From NCBI RefSeq assembly GCF_002198675.1, contig NZ_MWLL01000208.1:1-47012 (forward strand): 47,012 bases of DNA. Reading direction: 5' to 3'. A program made the translations under genes and the position numbers. This DNA comes from Kineosporia sp. R_H_3. Lineage in GTDB: Bacteria; Actinomycetota; Actinomycetes; Actinomycetales; Kineosporiaceae. The notes below the pieces were generated by a model. The model worked only from the letters and a program-made list of their open reading frames with translations, searched no databases and was not told where the DNA came from. Of this stretch, positions 16,944 through 24,996 are shown piece after piece (position 1 is the stretch's first letter; every line of letters begins with the position of its first letter).

Positions 16944-17806
16944 TGCGCGGCATCCTCCTCGCCGGCGGCTCCGGCACCCGGCTGCACCCGGTGACCCGGG
17001 CGATCAGCAAGCAGCTCATGCCGGTCTACGACAAGCCGATGATCTACTACCCGCTCTCGACGCTCATGATGGCCGGCATCCGCGAGGTGCTCGTCATCAC
17101 GACCCCGGAGGACTCGGCGTCGTTCCGGCGGCTCCTCGGGGACGGCGACTGGCTCGGCATGCGGATCGAGTACGCGGTGCAGCCGCGGCCCGAGGGCCTG
17201 GCCCAGGCCTTTCTCATCGGGGCCGAGTTCGTCGGCGAGGAGAAGGTCGCGCTCGCGCTGGGAGACAACATCTTCCACGGCACGGGCCTCGGGACGGCGC
17301 TCCGCGCGTGCACGGACATCGACGGCGGGCACGTCTTCGCGTACCACGTGGCGAACCCGCGGGCCTACGGCGTCGTCGAGTTCGACGCCGACGGCCGGGT
17401 GCTCTCCATCGAGGAGAAGCCCGAGCGGCCGAAGAGCCGGTACGCCGTCCCCGGCCTGTACTTCTACGACAACGACGTGCTCGGGATCGCCCGCTCCATC
17501 ACGCCGAGCGCCCGCGGCGAGCTCGAGATCACGAGCGTGAACACGACGTACCTCGACCGTGGCCGGCTCAGCGTCTCGGTGCTCGAACGCGGCACCGCAT
17601 GGCTCGACACCGGCACCGTCGAGTCGATGATGAACGCCTCCGAGTACGTGCAGGTCATCGAGGCCCGGCAGGGGTTCAAGGTCGGCTGCGTCGAGGAGGT
17701 CGCCTGGCGCAACGGCTGGATCGACGACGCGATGCTGCGTGCGCACGGCGAGGCGCTCGCGAAGTCGGGCTACGGGGCGTACCTGACGGACCTGCTGAGT
17801 CCGTGA
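16943..17806 (+). CDS. rfbA: glucose-1-phosphate thymidylyltransferase
   Basis: A 287-residue nucleotidyltransferase that makes dTDP-glucose from dTTP and glucose-1-phosphate, the first step of the pathway. The signature [16 protein letters not shown], then [35 protein letters not shown] and WLDTGT are all typical of RmlA. It ends the rhamnose operon and converges on the response-regulator gene with only 3 nt between the stops. Confidence 0.96.
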   Translation: MRGILLAGGSGTRLHPVTRAISKQLMPVYDKPMIYYPLSTLMMAGIREVLVITTPEDSASFRRLLGDGDWLGMRIEYAVQPRPEGLAQAFLIGAEFVGEEKVALALGDNIFHGTGLGTALRACTDIDGGHVFAYHVANPRAYGVVEFDADGRVLSIEEKPERPKSRYAVPGLYFYDNDVLGIARSITPSARGELEITSVNTTYLDRGRLSVSVLERGTAWLDTGTVESMMNASEYVQVIEARQGFKVGCVEEVAWRNGWIDDAMLRAHGEALAKSGYGAYLTDLLSP

Positions 17807-17809
17807 CCG

Positions 17810-18436
17810 CTAGATCAACCCCCGCCGCGCCGCCGCCCCGACCGCCTCGGCCCGCTTGCTGACCCCGAGCTTGCCGAAGACGACCCGCAGCCGGCGCTTC
17901 ACCGTCGTGTCGCTCATGTAGAGCTCCTCGGCGATCTGGCCGTTGCTCATGCCGCGGCTGAGCATCGAGAGCATCCGCAGCTCGACCTGGTCGAGGTCGG
18001 GCTCCGGGGAGCTCGCCTCCCCCATGAGCTGCTCGACGAGGTGCGCGGTGACCCGGGGGCTCAGCGCGCGCTGGCCGGAGGCGACCGTCTCGATCGCGGT
18101 GACGAGCACGGACGGCGAGTCGACCTTGAGCACGTAGCCGAGGGCGCCGGCGCGCAGCGAGCGGGTCACGTACTCGTCGTCGTCGAAGGAGCTCACGACG
18201 ACGACGCGGGCGCCGGGCTCCTCCTCGAGGATCGAGTCGACGAGGTCGAGGCCGGAGCCGGTGCCGAGCCGGATGTCGACGAGGCTCACGTCCGGGCGGT
18301 ACCGGCGGAAGGCGGCGAGGCCCTCGTCGACCGCGGCGGCCTCGCCGACGACGTCGAACTCCGGGTAGTTGGAGAGCAGGCTGCGCAGGCCCTGCCGCAC
18401 GATGGGGTGGTCGTCGACGATGAGGATGCTCGTCAT
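17810..18436 (-). CDS. NarL/FixJ-family response regulator
   Basis: A 208-residue two-domain regulator. The receiver domain has D8/D9, phospho-acceptor D54 (SLVDIRL), the switch residue region VVVSSFDDDEY and K near LGYVLKVDS. A LuxR-type helix-turn-helix follows at about 150-205 (LSRGMSNGQIAEELYMSDTTVKRRL). ATG 18436 has GGGAG 7 nt upstream. The kinase gene lies upstream on the same strand, separated by 185 nt, and the two form an evident pair. Targets are unknown; the flanking rhamnose operon and the Ig-like protein gene are plausible but unproven. Confidence 0.92.
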   Translation of the reverse strand: MTSILIVDDHPIVRQGLRSLLSNYPEFDVVGEAAAVDEGLAAFRRYRPDVSLVDIRLGTGSGLDLVDSILEEEPGARVVVVSSFDDDEYVTRSLRAGALGYVLKVDSPSVLVTAIETVASGQRALSPRVTAHLVEQLMGEASSPEPDLDQVELRMLSMLSRGMSNGQIAEELYMSDTTVKRRLRVVFGKLGVSKRAEAVGAAARRGLI

Positions 18437-18560
18437 CTCGCCGCTCCCGGCCACGTCGCCATGCGGGCAGCGTAGGTCGAAGGTCCCGGGGTGCGCGACC
18501 GGGAGCATGGGCCGGACGGATGACGGTCGACGGCACCTCGGCGCCCGACAGGAGGGCGGC

Positions 18561-18583
18561 GGCACGTATGTCGGGAACGTGCC
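18561..18583. other. hairpin between kinase and response-regulator genes
   Basis: GGCACGT (18561-18567) and ACGTGCC (18577-18583) form a perfect 7-bp stem with a 9-nt loop in the 185-nt gap. It could be an operator or a weak transcription attenuator; no T tract follows. Confidence 0.4.
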
Positions 18584-18621
18584 CTTCCGCCGTCCGCTCC
18601 GCGGCCGCGACCGGCCCGGGA

Positions 18622-19947
18622 TCAGGGCAGCGGCACGCAGGCGCGGATCGTCGTCCCGCCGCCGGGCGTCGACTCGATCCCCCAGCGGCCCTCGAGCGTC
18701 TCGACCCGGCGCCGCATGCTGCCGAGCCCGAGGTGCAGCCGGCCGCCGGCGCCGGCGGTGCGCTCGGCGTCCGCGGGGTCGAAGCCCGTGCCGTCGTCCG
18801 AGACCGAGACCGTGAGGCAGCCCTCGTCGGCCTCGAACGCGAGCCGTACCAACGCGTTCCGCGCACCGGAGTGGACGGCGACGTTCTTCAGGGCCTCCTG
18901 GACGAGCCGGTACAGGCTCGTCTCCGCGCCGGCCCCGAGCCGCACGGGGCGGCCCGTGACCTCGACGGTGCAGTCGATCCCGCTGAACGCGGCGAACCGG
19001 TCCGCGACCTCGCGGATGCCGGCGGTGAGGCCGAGGCCCTCGAGAACCGGCGGGTGCAGGTCGTGGACGACGCGACGCAGCTCGGTCTCGACGTCCGAGA
19101 GGATCGCACGGGCCGAGTCGAGGGAGCCGAGGGCCGCGTCGTGCTGCCCGGCCTCGACCCGGTGCCGGCTGCTCGTCAGCTCGAGCAGCGCCCCGACGAT
19201 GAGCTGGTTGACGCCGTCGTGCAGGTCCGCGGCGATCCGGCGGCGCTCGGTCTCCTGGGTGTCGACGGTGTCGGTGAGCACGACCTGGAGCCGGGACGCC
19301 TTCTCCGCCAGCGCGTCCCGGGCCTGGGCGAGCTCGCTCGTCCGCTCGGTGACGAGCCGCTCGAGCCACGTGTTCGTCTGCTGGAGCTGCTCGTAGAGCT
19401 GGGCGTTGTGCACGAGCACGGAGATGAGCGAGGCGTAGGTGAGCACGAGGCGCTCGTGGTCGTCCTCGTACGGCACCGCGCGGTTGGCGAGGCCGATCAT
19501 GCCGATCGGGGCGCCGTCCAGCCGCAGCGGGACGCCCATGAACGCCCCGACGGGCGGGTGCCCGCTCGGCTGCCCGACGCGGTGCGGGTCGGCCGCGGCG
19601 TCCGCGGTGCGGACCGGGCGGTTCTCGAGGACGACCGTGTTGAAGATGTTCGGCTTCAACGGGATCACCCGGTGCTCGGCGAAGAAGTGCGGCGCCGGGT
19701 GGAAGCCGTGGATCGCGACGATCTCCAGCTCGCCGACGCCGTCCCCGTGCTGCGATGCACGGATCAGCCCGATGAAGCCGAACTCGGACGCCGTGAGCGA
19801 CAGGCACTGCCGCAGGGCGACGTCCAGGGTGTCCTCGACGTTGCGCTGGCTGGAGACCTCGCGGACGAGGTCGGTGAGCGCGTCGAGCTCGTCGCGGGCC
19901 TCGGGCGCGCTCGGCGGCGCGGGCCGGGGGACGACGGGCGAGGTCAT
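18622..19947 (-). CDS. GAF-domain sensor histidine kinase (HisKA_3)
   Basis: A 441-residue cytoplasmic-looking kinase without membrane helices. A GAF sensor domain spans about 38-190 (ASEFGFIGL, FNTVVLENRPVRT, GVPLRLDGAPIGMIGLAN), followed by a coiled-coil linker. The HisKA_3 dimerisation box carries phospho-accepting H243 (RRIAADLHDGVNQL), and the HATPase_c domain contains VQEALKNVAVHSGA, SDDGTGFDP and GLGSMRRRVE. I chose ATG 19947, the first Met before the coherent domain; the longer open frame upstream is antisense to the Ig-like gene. The ligand sensed by the GAF domain cannot be deduced. Confidence 0.9.
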   Translation of the reverse strand: MTSPVVPRPAPPSAPEARDELDALTDLVREVSSQRNVEDTLDVALRQCLSLTASEFGFIGLIRASQHGDGVGELEIVAIHGFHPAPHFFAEHRVIPLKPNIFNTVVLENRPVRTADAAADPHRVGQPSGHPPVGAFMGVPLRLDGAPIGMIGLANRAVPYEDDHERLVLTYASLISVLVHNAQLYEQLQQTNTWLERLVTERTSELAQARDALAEKASRLQVVLTDTVDTQETERRRIAADLHDGVNQLIVGALLELTSSRHRVEAGQHDAALGSLDSARAILSDVETELRRVVHDLHPPVLEGLGLTAGIREVADRFAAFSGIDCTVEVTGRPVRLGAGAETSLYRLVQEALKNVAVHSGARNALVRLAFEADEGCLTVSVSDDGTGFDPADAERTAGAGGRLHLGLGSMRRRVETLEGRWGIESTPGGGTTIRACVPLP

Positions 19948-20050
19948 ACCGGTGACTGTAGGCGCGGCGTCCGGGCTCGGGAACCCTCCGACCGGGGGCT
20001 CCCGGGCGCTCGGACTGGAGCCGGGGGCCCGGTGAGCCGATGACACCGGG

Positions 20051-21979
20051 GTGGTGGGCGAGACCTCCCCTGCCGTGGCGCGCGCCCGGACGCTCGCCGC
20101 GGCCCTCGGCGTGGGCGGGCTGCTCGTCGCCGCCCCGGTGGCCGGGTACTGGCTGGCCTCGCAGACCTCCTCGGCGCCGGGCAGCGTGGCCGGACTCGCC
20201 GCGCCGTCCTCGCTGAGCAGCACGGTGACGCCGACGTCGATCACGCTCACCGTTCTCGCACCGGCGACCGGGCCGACGCCGTCCGGGTACACGGTCGCGG
20301 CGGCGGACGGCGAGGCGCGGGTGTGCGCCCCGGGCGGTCGTTCGGGCGCAGGCTCGGGCGGGCCGGCCGCGACGTGCACGTTGACCGGGCTGCGCAGCGG
20401 GACGGCGTACACGCTGACGGTGCGCTCGGCGCTCGGCCCCGCCACGAGCACAGACGGGCTCGCCGTGCGGGTGACGACCGCTGCCGCACCGCCGCCGGGG
20501 GCGCCGCGGCTCGCCCCGGCGAGCGACTCGGGGGTCTCCCCCGTCGACGGGATCACGAACGTCACGACCCCGACGCTCACGGGCGACCTCGCGCCGGGGC
20601 TCGGTGGCGCCGCCGTCGCCGTCTTCGACGGCTCGACCCAGGTCGCGGCGACGACCGCCGCCGCGGACGGCAGCTGGGTCGTCGCGCTGGGCCGCCCGCT
20701 CGGGGCCGGCGTCCACGCCCTCAGCGCCCGGGCGGCGCTCAACGGCGGCGCGCGCGGGTCCGCGAGCCCCGCGACCACCGTCGTCGTCGACATCGCTCCC
20801 CCGGCCGCGCCGACGGTCGCCTCGGCCTCGTGCGGGCGAGGGCCGGCCGTGCTCACCGGCGGGTCGTGGACGTGCACCGCGTCGTCCCTCGGCGAGGACG
20901 GCCTGCGGTACTCGTTCACGGCGTCCGACACGACGAGCGGCATCGCGTCGGTCGTCTACACCGCAGCGACGAGCACGGTCGCCATGCCGGCACCGGTGCC
21001 GCTGCCCGGGGCGGGCGTCGTCCTGCCGCTCGCGGCCGGGCTGGCGACCACGCCGACGATCACGTCCGTCGAGGCGTACGCGACCGTCGCAGTCGCGGCG
21101 GTGGACCTCGCCGGCAACCGGTCCGTCGTCCAGACCCTGCCTGCCGTCGTCGACACCACTGCACCCGAGTCCGGGACCGCCGTCACCGGGTGCTCGGGGG
21201 CGCTGACCGGCGGGGTCTGTGCGGGCGCGACGACGGTGACCGTCACCGGCATCGCCGACCGCGAGGTGACGAGCGGGGTCTCGCTCGTCGACTGGGCGGT
21301 CGCGGGCGGGCCGAGCGGGGTGGCCGGGGTGAGCGGCGGGACGGCGCGGTTCTCGTTCACGGCTCCCGACGGGCGGCCCGCCGTGACGTTCACGGTGCGG
21401 GACGTCGCGGGGAACGCCGCCGTCCCCGGGCGGGTGACACCGGACGTGCCGCAGGACGGCTCGGGGCCGACCGTGTCGTCGGTCGTGCTCACGGACGGCG
21501 GTTCGCCCGGCGCGGCCGGGCCCGGCGACAGCCTCGCCGTGACGCTTGCGGACGGGGTGAGCGGAGTCGACCCGAACTCGCTGTTCTCGGGGTGGACGAG
21601 CGGGACGACGCAGGGCACGGTGAGCGGGGACGGCGCGGTCGTCGTCACGGTGACCGACGCGGGGGCCGACGACGTGCTGACGGTCGCCGTCGCCGGGGCG
21701 GTGACGAACGTGGGGTCGTTCGCGCTCGGCGGTGACTATGTCGCGGGTGGGGCGCTGACGTTCTCGGGGGCGGGTTCCGGGGCGTCGGCGCTGCGCTGGG
21801 TCGGGCGTGACGCGAACACGCTGGGGACCCTGACGATCAGCCTGGGGGCGTCGACCTCGGGTGCGCCGCTCGTGGTGGCGGGTGCGCCGGTTGCGGTGTG
21901 GACGCCGTCCGCCGGGGCGGGTGACCGGGTGGGGCACCGTGTGGCGGTCGTGCCGGTGCGGGGCAGCGGGCGGTTGTAG
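20051..21979 (+). CDS. secreted Ig-like repeat protein
   Basis: A 642-residue exported protein. The N-terminus has Arg residues and a hydrophobic segment (about 13-36, ending VAGYWLASQTS). The rest is a string of beta-sandwich-like modules rich in Thr, Ser, Gly and Val: a FN3-like module (about 55-140, with CTLTGLRSGTAYTLTVRSA), then BIG/Ig-like modules with patterns such as AVFDGSTQVAATTAAADGSW, TTSGIASVVYT, VDLAGNRS and VRDVAGNAAVPG. There is no LPXTG motif or C-terminal membrane helix. The GTG start at 20051 has only weak ribosome-binding support. It diverges from the kinase gene, with 103 nt between starts. A cell-surface or matrix structural protein is inferred. Confidence 0.75.
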   Translation: MVGETSPAVARARTLAAALGVGGLLVAAPVAGYWLASQTSSAPGSVAGLAAPSSLSSTVTPTSITLTVLAPATGPTPSGYTVAAADGEARVCAPGGRSGAGSGGPAATCTLTGLRSGTAYTLTVRSALGPATSTDGLAVRVTTAAAPPPGAPRLAPASDSGVSPVDGITNVTTPTLTGDLAPGLGGAAVAVFDGSTQVAATTAAADGSWVVALGRPLGAGVHALSARAALNGGARGSASPATTVVVDIAPPAAPTVASASCGRGPAVLTGGSWTCTASSLGEDGLRYSFTASDTTSGIASVVYTAATSTVAMPAPVPLPGAGVVLPLAAGLATTPTITSVEAYATVAVAAVDLAGNRSVVQTLPAVVDTTAPESGTAVTGCSGALTGGVCAGATTVTVTGIADREVTSGVSLVDWAVAGGPSGVAGVSGGTARFSFTAPDGRPAVTFTVRDVAGNAAVPGRVTPDVPQDGSGPTVSSVVLTDGGSPGAAGPGDSLAVTLADGVSGVDPNSLFSGWTSGTTQGTVSGDGAVVVTVTDAGADDVLTVAVAGAVTNVGSFALGGDYVAGGALTFSGAGSGASALRWVGRDANTLGTLTISLGASTSGAPLVVAGAPVAVWTPSAGAGDRVGHRVAVVPVRGSGRL

Positions 21980-22098
21980 ATCGTTCCGGTGACGGGGGCG
22001 GGGTTCGCGGTCGTACCGTGAGGTTCGCCGGGGTCATGCCTGCCGGAGTGGATGCTCGGCGGGGTGCGTCGTCAGCGGCGGTTCTGGAGGGGGTCGGC

Positions 22099-22719
22099 AT
22101 GACGGTGGGTCCTGCGTCGTCCGCACCGGACGCCGTCCGCCGGCCGGGTGGCGACGGGCCCGGTCGGGAGGCCGACTCTGTTGGGGCGGGTCGTCGTCGG
22201 GTGCGCGGGGTCGCGGCGGGCGTCGCTGTCGTGGGCGCGATGGTCGCACTGCTCGTGTGGCCGGTGCCCGCGCTGTGGCAGGACACGAGGGTGACGACTG
22301 CGAGGCTGCTGCTCCGCCCGGCGACGCTCGTGACCGATCCGGGCCGACCGACAGCGCTCGGGGTGCCCGCCAGTGACGCCGTCGCGGCGACCGCCTTCCT
22401 CGGCTGGGACGAGCCGCTGCGGCTCGCCGACTCGTGCCTGACGAGGGCGAGCGTGACCCTGCCGCCCGGCTGGGTGCTCCAGAGCACGTTCACGATCCCC
22501 GGGCAGGTCGCCGTCGCTCAGGCGGACCGCTCCCGCGTCGTCGTGGAGCAGGCAGCGGGTGCGGAGCGGTTCCTGCGCCCGACGTTCGTGGCTGCTTCTG
22601 CGGCGGCGGGCGGTGGCGATGTTCGCGGGACGGGGCGGGTCGAGCGGGTGTGCGACGGTGCGGTGACGTCGGCGGTCGACGTGGTTCTCGTCGTGGAGAC
22701 GCGGTTGTCGGACGAGTAG
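22099..22719 (+). CDS. membrane-anchored or secreted protein of unknown function
   Basis: A 206-residue protein. I chose ATG 22099 because GGAGG lies 8 nt upstream; the frame extends to a GTG at 22018. After about 30 polar residues come Arg residues and one hydrophobic helix (about 42-62, GVAVVGAMVALLVWPVPALWQD). An extracytoplasmic domain of about 140 residues follows, with two cysteines (DSCLTRA and RVCDGA) that could form a disulfide and alternating beta-like segments. It lies 119 nt downstream of the Ig-like gene and is probably cotranscribed. No family is recognised. Confidence 0.65.
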   Translation: MTVGPASSAPDAVRRPGGDGPGREADSVGAGRRRVRGVAAGVAVVGAMVALLVWPVPALWQDTRVTTARLLLRPATLVTDPGRPTALGVPASDAVAATAFLGWDEPLRLADSCLTRASVTLPPGWVLQSTFTIPGQVAVAQADRSRVVVEQAAGAERFLRPTFVAASAAAGGGDVRGTGRVERVCDGAVTSAVDVVLVVETRLSDE

Positions 22720-22850
22720 TGGTGGGCTGCCCACCTCTCGTGGGTGGCGCCCTGACGCGACGCTGCTGGCAGCCGCCGACGTCTGATCGCCTGTGTCTTC
22801 GTTCTGGCTCCGTACCCTCGCGCTTGCCTCACTCTCGCCCGCTCCCTCGC

Positions 22851-22945
22851 CGTCGCCTCCGGCGCTCCACCCCTCTCGCCCTCGTCTGCCGGCGCTCCAC
22901 CCTCTCGCCCTCGCCTCCGGCGCTCCACCCCTCTCGCGCTCGCTT
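22851..22945. repeat. approximately 30-bp tandem repeat, three copies
   Basis: The core GGCGCTCCAC recurs at 22861, 22891 and 22919 (periods 30 and 28), each followed by a C/T-rich CCCTCTCGC tract. Units are imperfect. They lack spacers, so this is not a CRISPR array. Confidence 0.8.
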
Positions 22946-23020
22946 CTACTCGCCCTCGCCTGCCAGCTGGTCCTGACCCCGATGCCCGCATAGGCGCAGG
23001 TGGTCTCCTGCGACTGTTGG

Positions 23021-23037
23021 TTAGTGACGATCACTGA
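23021..23037. promoter_or_regulatory. imperfect palindrome upstream of DUF222 gene
   Basis: TTAGTGA-CGA-TCACTGA, two 7-nt arms with one mismatch, centred 80 nt before the start codon. A dimeric repressor site is possible. Confidence 0.4.
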
Positions 23038-23062
23038 CGCAAAGTTGTTCTGCTGGAACGGG

Positions 23063-23101
23063 TCTCGCGAGATCAAAACTGTCGGACCCCGTCCCTAGTG
23101 T
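23063..23101 (+). promoter_or_regulatory. candidate leaderless promoter with palindrome
   Basis: TAGTGT at 23096-23101 fits a TANNNT -10 element and ends 7 nt before the GTG start at 23109, the spacing expected when transcription begins at the start codon. No ribosome-binding site precedes the gene, which agrees with a leaderless mRNA. No good -35 is visible. TCTCGCGAGA at 23063-23072 is a perfect palindrome that would overlap the -35 region. Confidence 0.5.
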
Positions 23102-23108
23102 TGGTCTC

Positions 23109-24965
23109 GTGAGCAGCGACGACCAGACACAGGGCGAGGTGCCCGGCAGCGAGCCGGACGCCGTGATACCTGCTGCTCATGTCGTGTCCGACATATCGAT
23201 GCCGGTGCACGACCTGCAGGCCGGGGTCGCGGCGATGAAGGCCGCGACCGCGATGGTGCTGGAGGCGTCGCGGTGCGCCTGGTCCCTGTCGGACAGCGAG
23301 GCACGGGACGTGGTGGAGGCGTTCACCCGGGCGATGGCCTCCGCCGAAGCAGCCCGCCTCGCGGTGATCAAGGTCCTCGACGAACGCCCCGAAGCCGTCC
23401 CCGGCGCTAGCGAAGGCAAAGTCGCGGCCGCGTTCCTGACCGGCCGGTTAAACGTGGACCAGGGCAGGGCGAACGCCGACGCGCGGGCCGCGCACGCCCT
23501 GGATGCCGACTCCGGGAGCCTGCCGCAGGTCGGCGCGGCCCTCGCGGCCGGTGAGATCACCCGCGAGCACGCAGACGCCTGCGTCCGCGCCGTAGCGCGG
23601 CTCCCGAAACGCCTCCGCGTCGTCCTCCTCGAGGACGAAGCGACCGGTGAGCTGAAGTCCGGGATGGAGATCGCGGACGCGTTCCTGGCCGAGCAGTGCC
23701 GCCGGTTCCCGGTCCGGGCGATCCACCGCCTCGTCGACGAACTCGTCCGGGTCCTCGACCCCGACCGCGAAGAGGACTTCGACGAAGACGCCCACCTACG
23801 CCGCGGCCTGTCGTTGGTGAAGGACTCCACTGGCATGGGGTCGCTGCGGATGACCCTCACCCCGGCAGACACCGCCGTGCTGTCCGCGATGCTCTCGGCG
23901 GCGGGCAAGCCGCGGCCTGCCCGTGAAGTGCTCACCGTCGACAGCGAAGGGGTCGAGCAGGTCACGCTGGTGAAGGACGACCGGACCGTGGCGATGCGCC
24001 GCTACGACGCGGTGATGGGACTGCTCCGCGCCGGCCTCACCGGCGACAGCGGTGGTGAGGCGCCTTCGCCGCTGGTGAACCTCTTGGTGACCGCGACGGT
24101 CGAGCAGGTCGCCGCCGCCGGTGCGGCCGCCGAACGGGTCCGCCGACGGGCCACCGCCGGAGCCGGAGGCGACCTGGACGAACCAACCGCCGCCGACGCC
24201 GCTGCCCGTTCGGACTTCGGCTGCGCTGCCGACGTCGATGCGGGTGCACGCGCTGGTACTTGTGCGGGCGCGGCTGGTGCGGGCGCGGCTGGTGCGGGCG
24301 CGGCTGGTGCGGGCTCGATCCCGGAGGCGTTGTCCAACAACGGATCCGGCTCATCAGTCGCGTGCCGGGTCGGCCGGGCGGCGGGGTTGGCGACGCTGCA
24401 CCGGCACGGGCCGATCGGGTCTCACCTGCTGGCCTACCTGGCGTGCGCGGCGACGCTGACGAGGGTGCTGCTGGACCCGAACGGGGCACCGTTGGACGTG
24501 GGGCGGACACATCGGCTCGCGACCCCGGCACAGCGCAAGGCCCTCGCGGCACGCGACGGCGGGTGCGTGATCCCGGCGTGCCCGGTCCCGCACGAGGGCA
24601 CCGACGCCCACCACCTCCAGGCCTGGGAGCACGGCGGTCCGACGGACCTGCACAACCTGGTGAGCCTGTGCCCGGCCCATCATCAGCAGGTCCACGCGGG
24701 CCTGTGGGTGGTCGAGGTGCTCGACGGGATCGTCTGGGTGCGACCGCCGTCCTGGATCGACCCTCAGCGGCGCCGGACCCGCAACCTCCACCACCAGACG
24801 CACGCCGCGGCCCAGCGGATCGGCCAGCAGCTGCGGCTCGCTCTGGACGAGGACGCCGACGCCCGCGGCGTCGGCCCGAACCGGACCGGGCTCACCCCGA
24901 TCGACCTCACACCACCGATCTGGAACCAGGCACCACCCGACGACACCTGGGAACGGGCGGGCTGA
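23109..24965 (+). CDS. DUF222 / HNH endonuclease signature protein (13E12-type)
   Basis: A 618-residue protein of the actinobacterial DUF222-HNH family. The N-terminal helical DUF222 region (about 30-330) contains FLTGRLNVDQGRANADARAAHAL and GEITREHADACVRAVARLPK. A C-terminal HNH nuclease module has DAHHLQAWEHGG (about 499-510), LHNLV (H515, N516) and CPAHH (521-525), preceded by a CVIPACPV zinc-type pair. Between them lies a low-complexity Ala/Gly linker (about 375-405) encoded by 15-bp repeats. Paralogues are usually dispersed in multiple copies and are suspected to be mobile or selfish elements, but their role is not established. GTG 23109 is used because of the -10 box just upstream. Confidence 0.88.
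   Translation: MSSDDQTQGEVPGSEPDAVIPAAHVVSDISMPVHDLQAGVAAMKAATAMVLEASRCAWSLSDSEARDVVEAFTRAMASAEAARLAVIKVLDERPEAVPGASEGKVAAAFLTGRLNVDQGRANADARAAHALDADSGSLPQVGAALAAGEITREHADACVRAVARLPKRLRVVLLEDEATGELKSGMEIADAFLAEQCRRFPVRAIHRLVDELVRVLDPDREEDFDEDAHLRRGLSLVKDSTGMGSLRMTLTPADTAVLSAMLSAAGKPRPAREVLTVDSEGVEQVTLVKDDRTVAMRRYDAVMGLLRAGLTGDSGGEAPSPLVNLLVTATVEQVAAAGAAAERVRRRATAGAGGDLDEPTAADAAARSDFGCAADVDAGARAGTCAGAAGAGAAGAGAAGAGSIPEALSNNGSGSSVACRVGRAAGLATLHRHGPIGSHLLAYLACAATLTRVLLDPNGAPLDVGRTHRLATPAQRKALAARDGGCVIPACPVPHEGTDAHHLQAWEHGGPTDLHNLVSLCPAHHQQVHAGLWVVEVLDGIVWVRPPSWIDPQRRRTRNLHHQTHAAAQRIGQQLRLALDEDADARGVGPNRTGLTPIDLTPPIWNQAPPDDTWERAG
24262..24317 (+). repeat. 15-bp in-frame tandem repeat in DUF222-HNH linker
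   Basis: Three complete and one partial copy of GTGCGGGCGCGGCTG, encoding an Ala/Gly linker (AGAAG repeats). The period keeps the frame, so copy-number change would only alter linker length. Confidence 0.85.
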
Positions 24966-24996
24966 CGACTCCCGCAGAACCTGTCAGTCGTCGCCC
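24959..24996. terminator. candidate bidirectional terminator between convergent genes
   Basis: GGGC(T)GACGACT pairs with AGTCGTCGCCC, an 11-bp stem with a single bulged T and a 15-nt loop. It lies across the stop codons of the DUF222-HNH gene (plus) and the GNAT gene (minus). There is no T tract, as is common in high-GC actinobacteria. Confidence 0.5.

Larger units (their letters stand above)
22720..23108. other. intergenic region with tandem repeats and palindromes
   Basis: This 389-nt stretch holds no convincing gene. From left to right it contains a C/T-rich array of roughly 30-bp repeats (22851-22945), an imperfect palindrome (23021-23037), a perfect 10-bp palindrome (23063-23072) and a likely -10 box just before the next start codon. 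A minus-strand open frame across the repeats is low complexity and not credible. Confidence 0.6.

Noticed and set aside
17810-21937. 1375-codon minus-strand open frame across the two-component genes and the Ig-like gene
   Set aside because: Only its last 209 codons are real (the response regulator). The rest is antisense to, or out of frame with, recognised genes.
22851-22945. CRISPR array
   Set aside because: The units abut without unique spacers, are imperfect, and there are no cas genes in the window.
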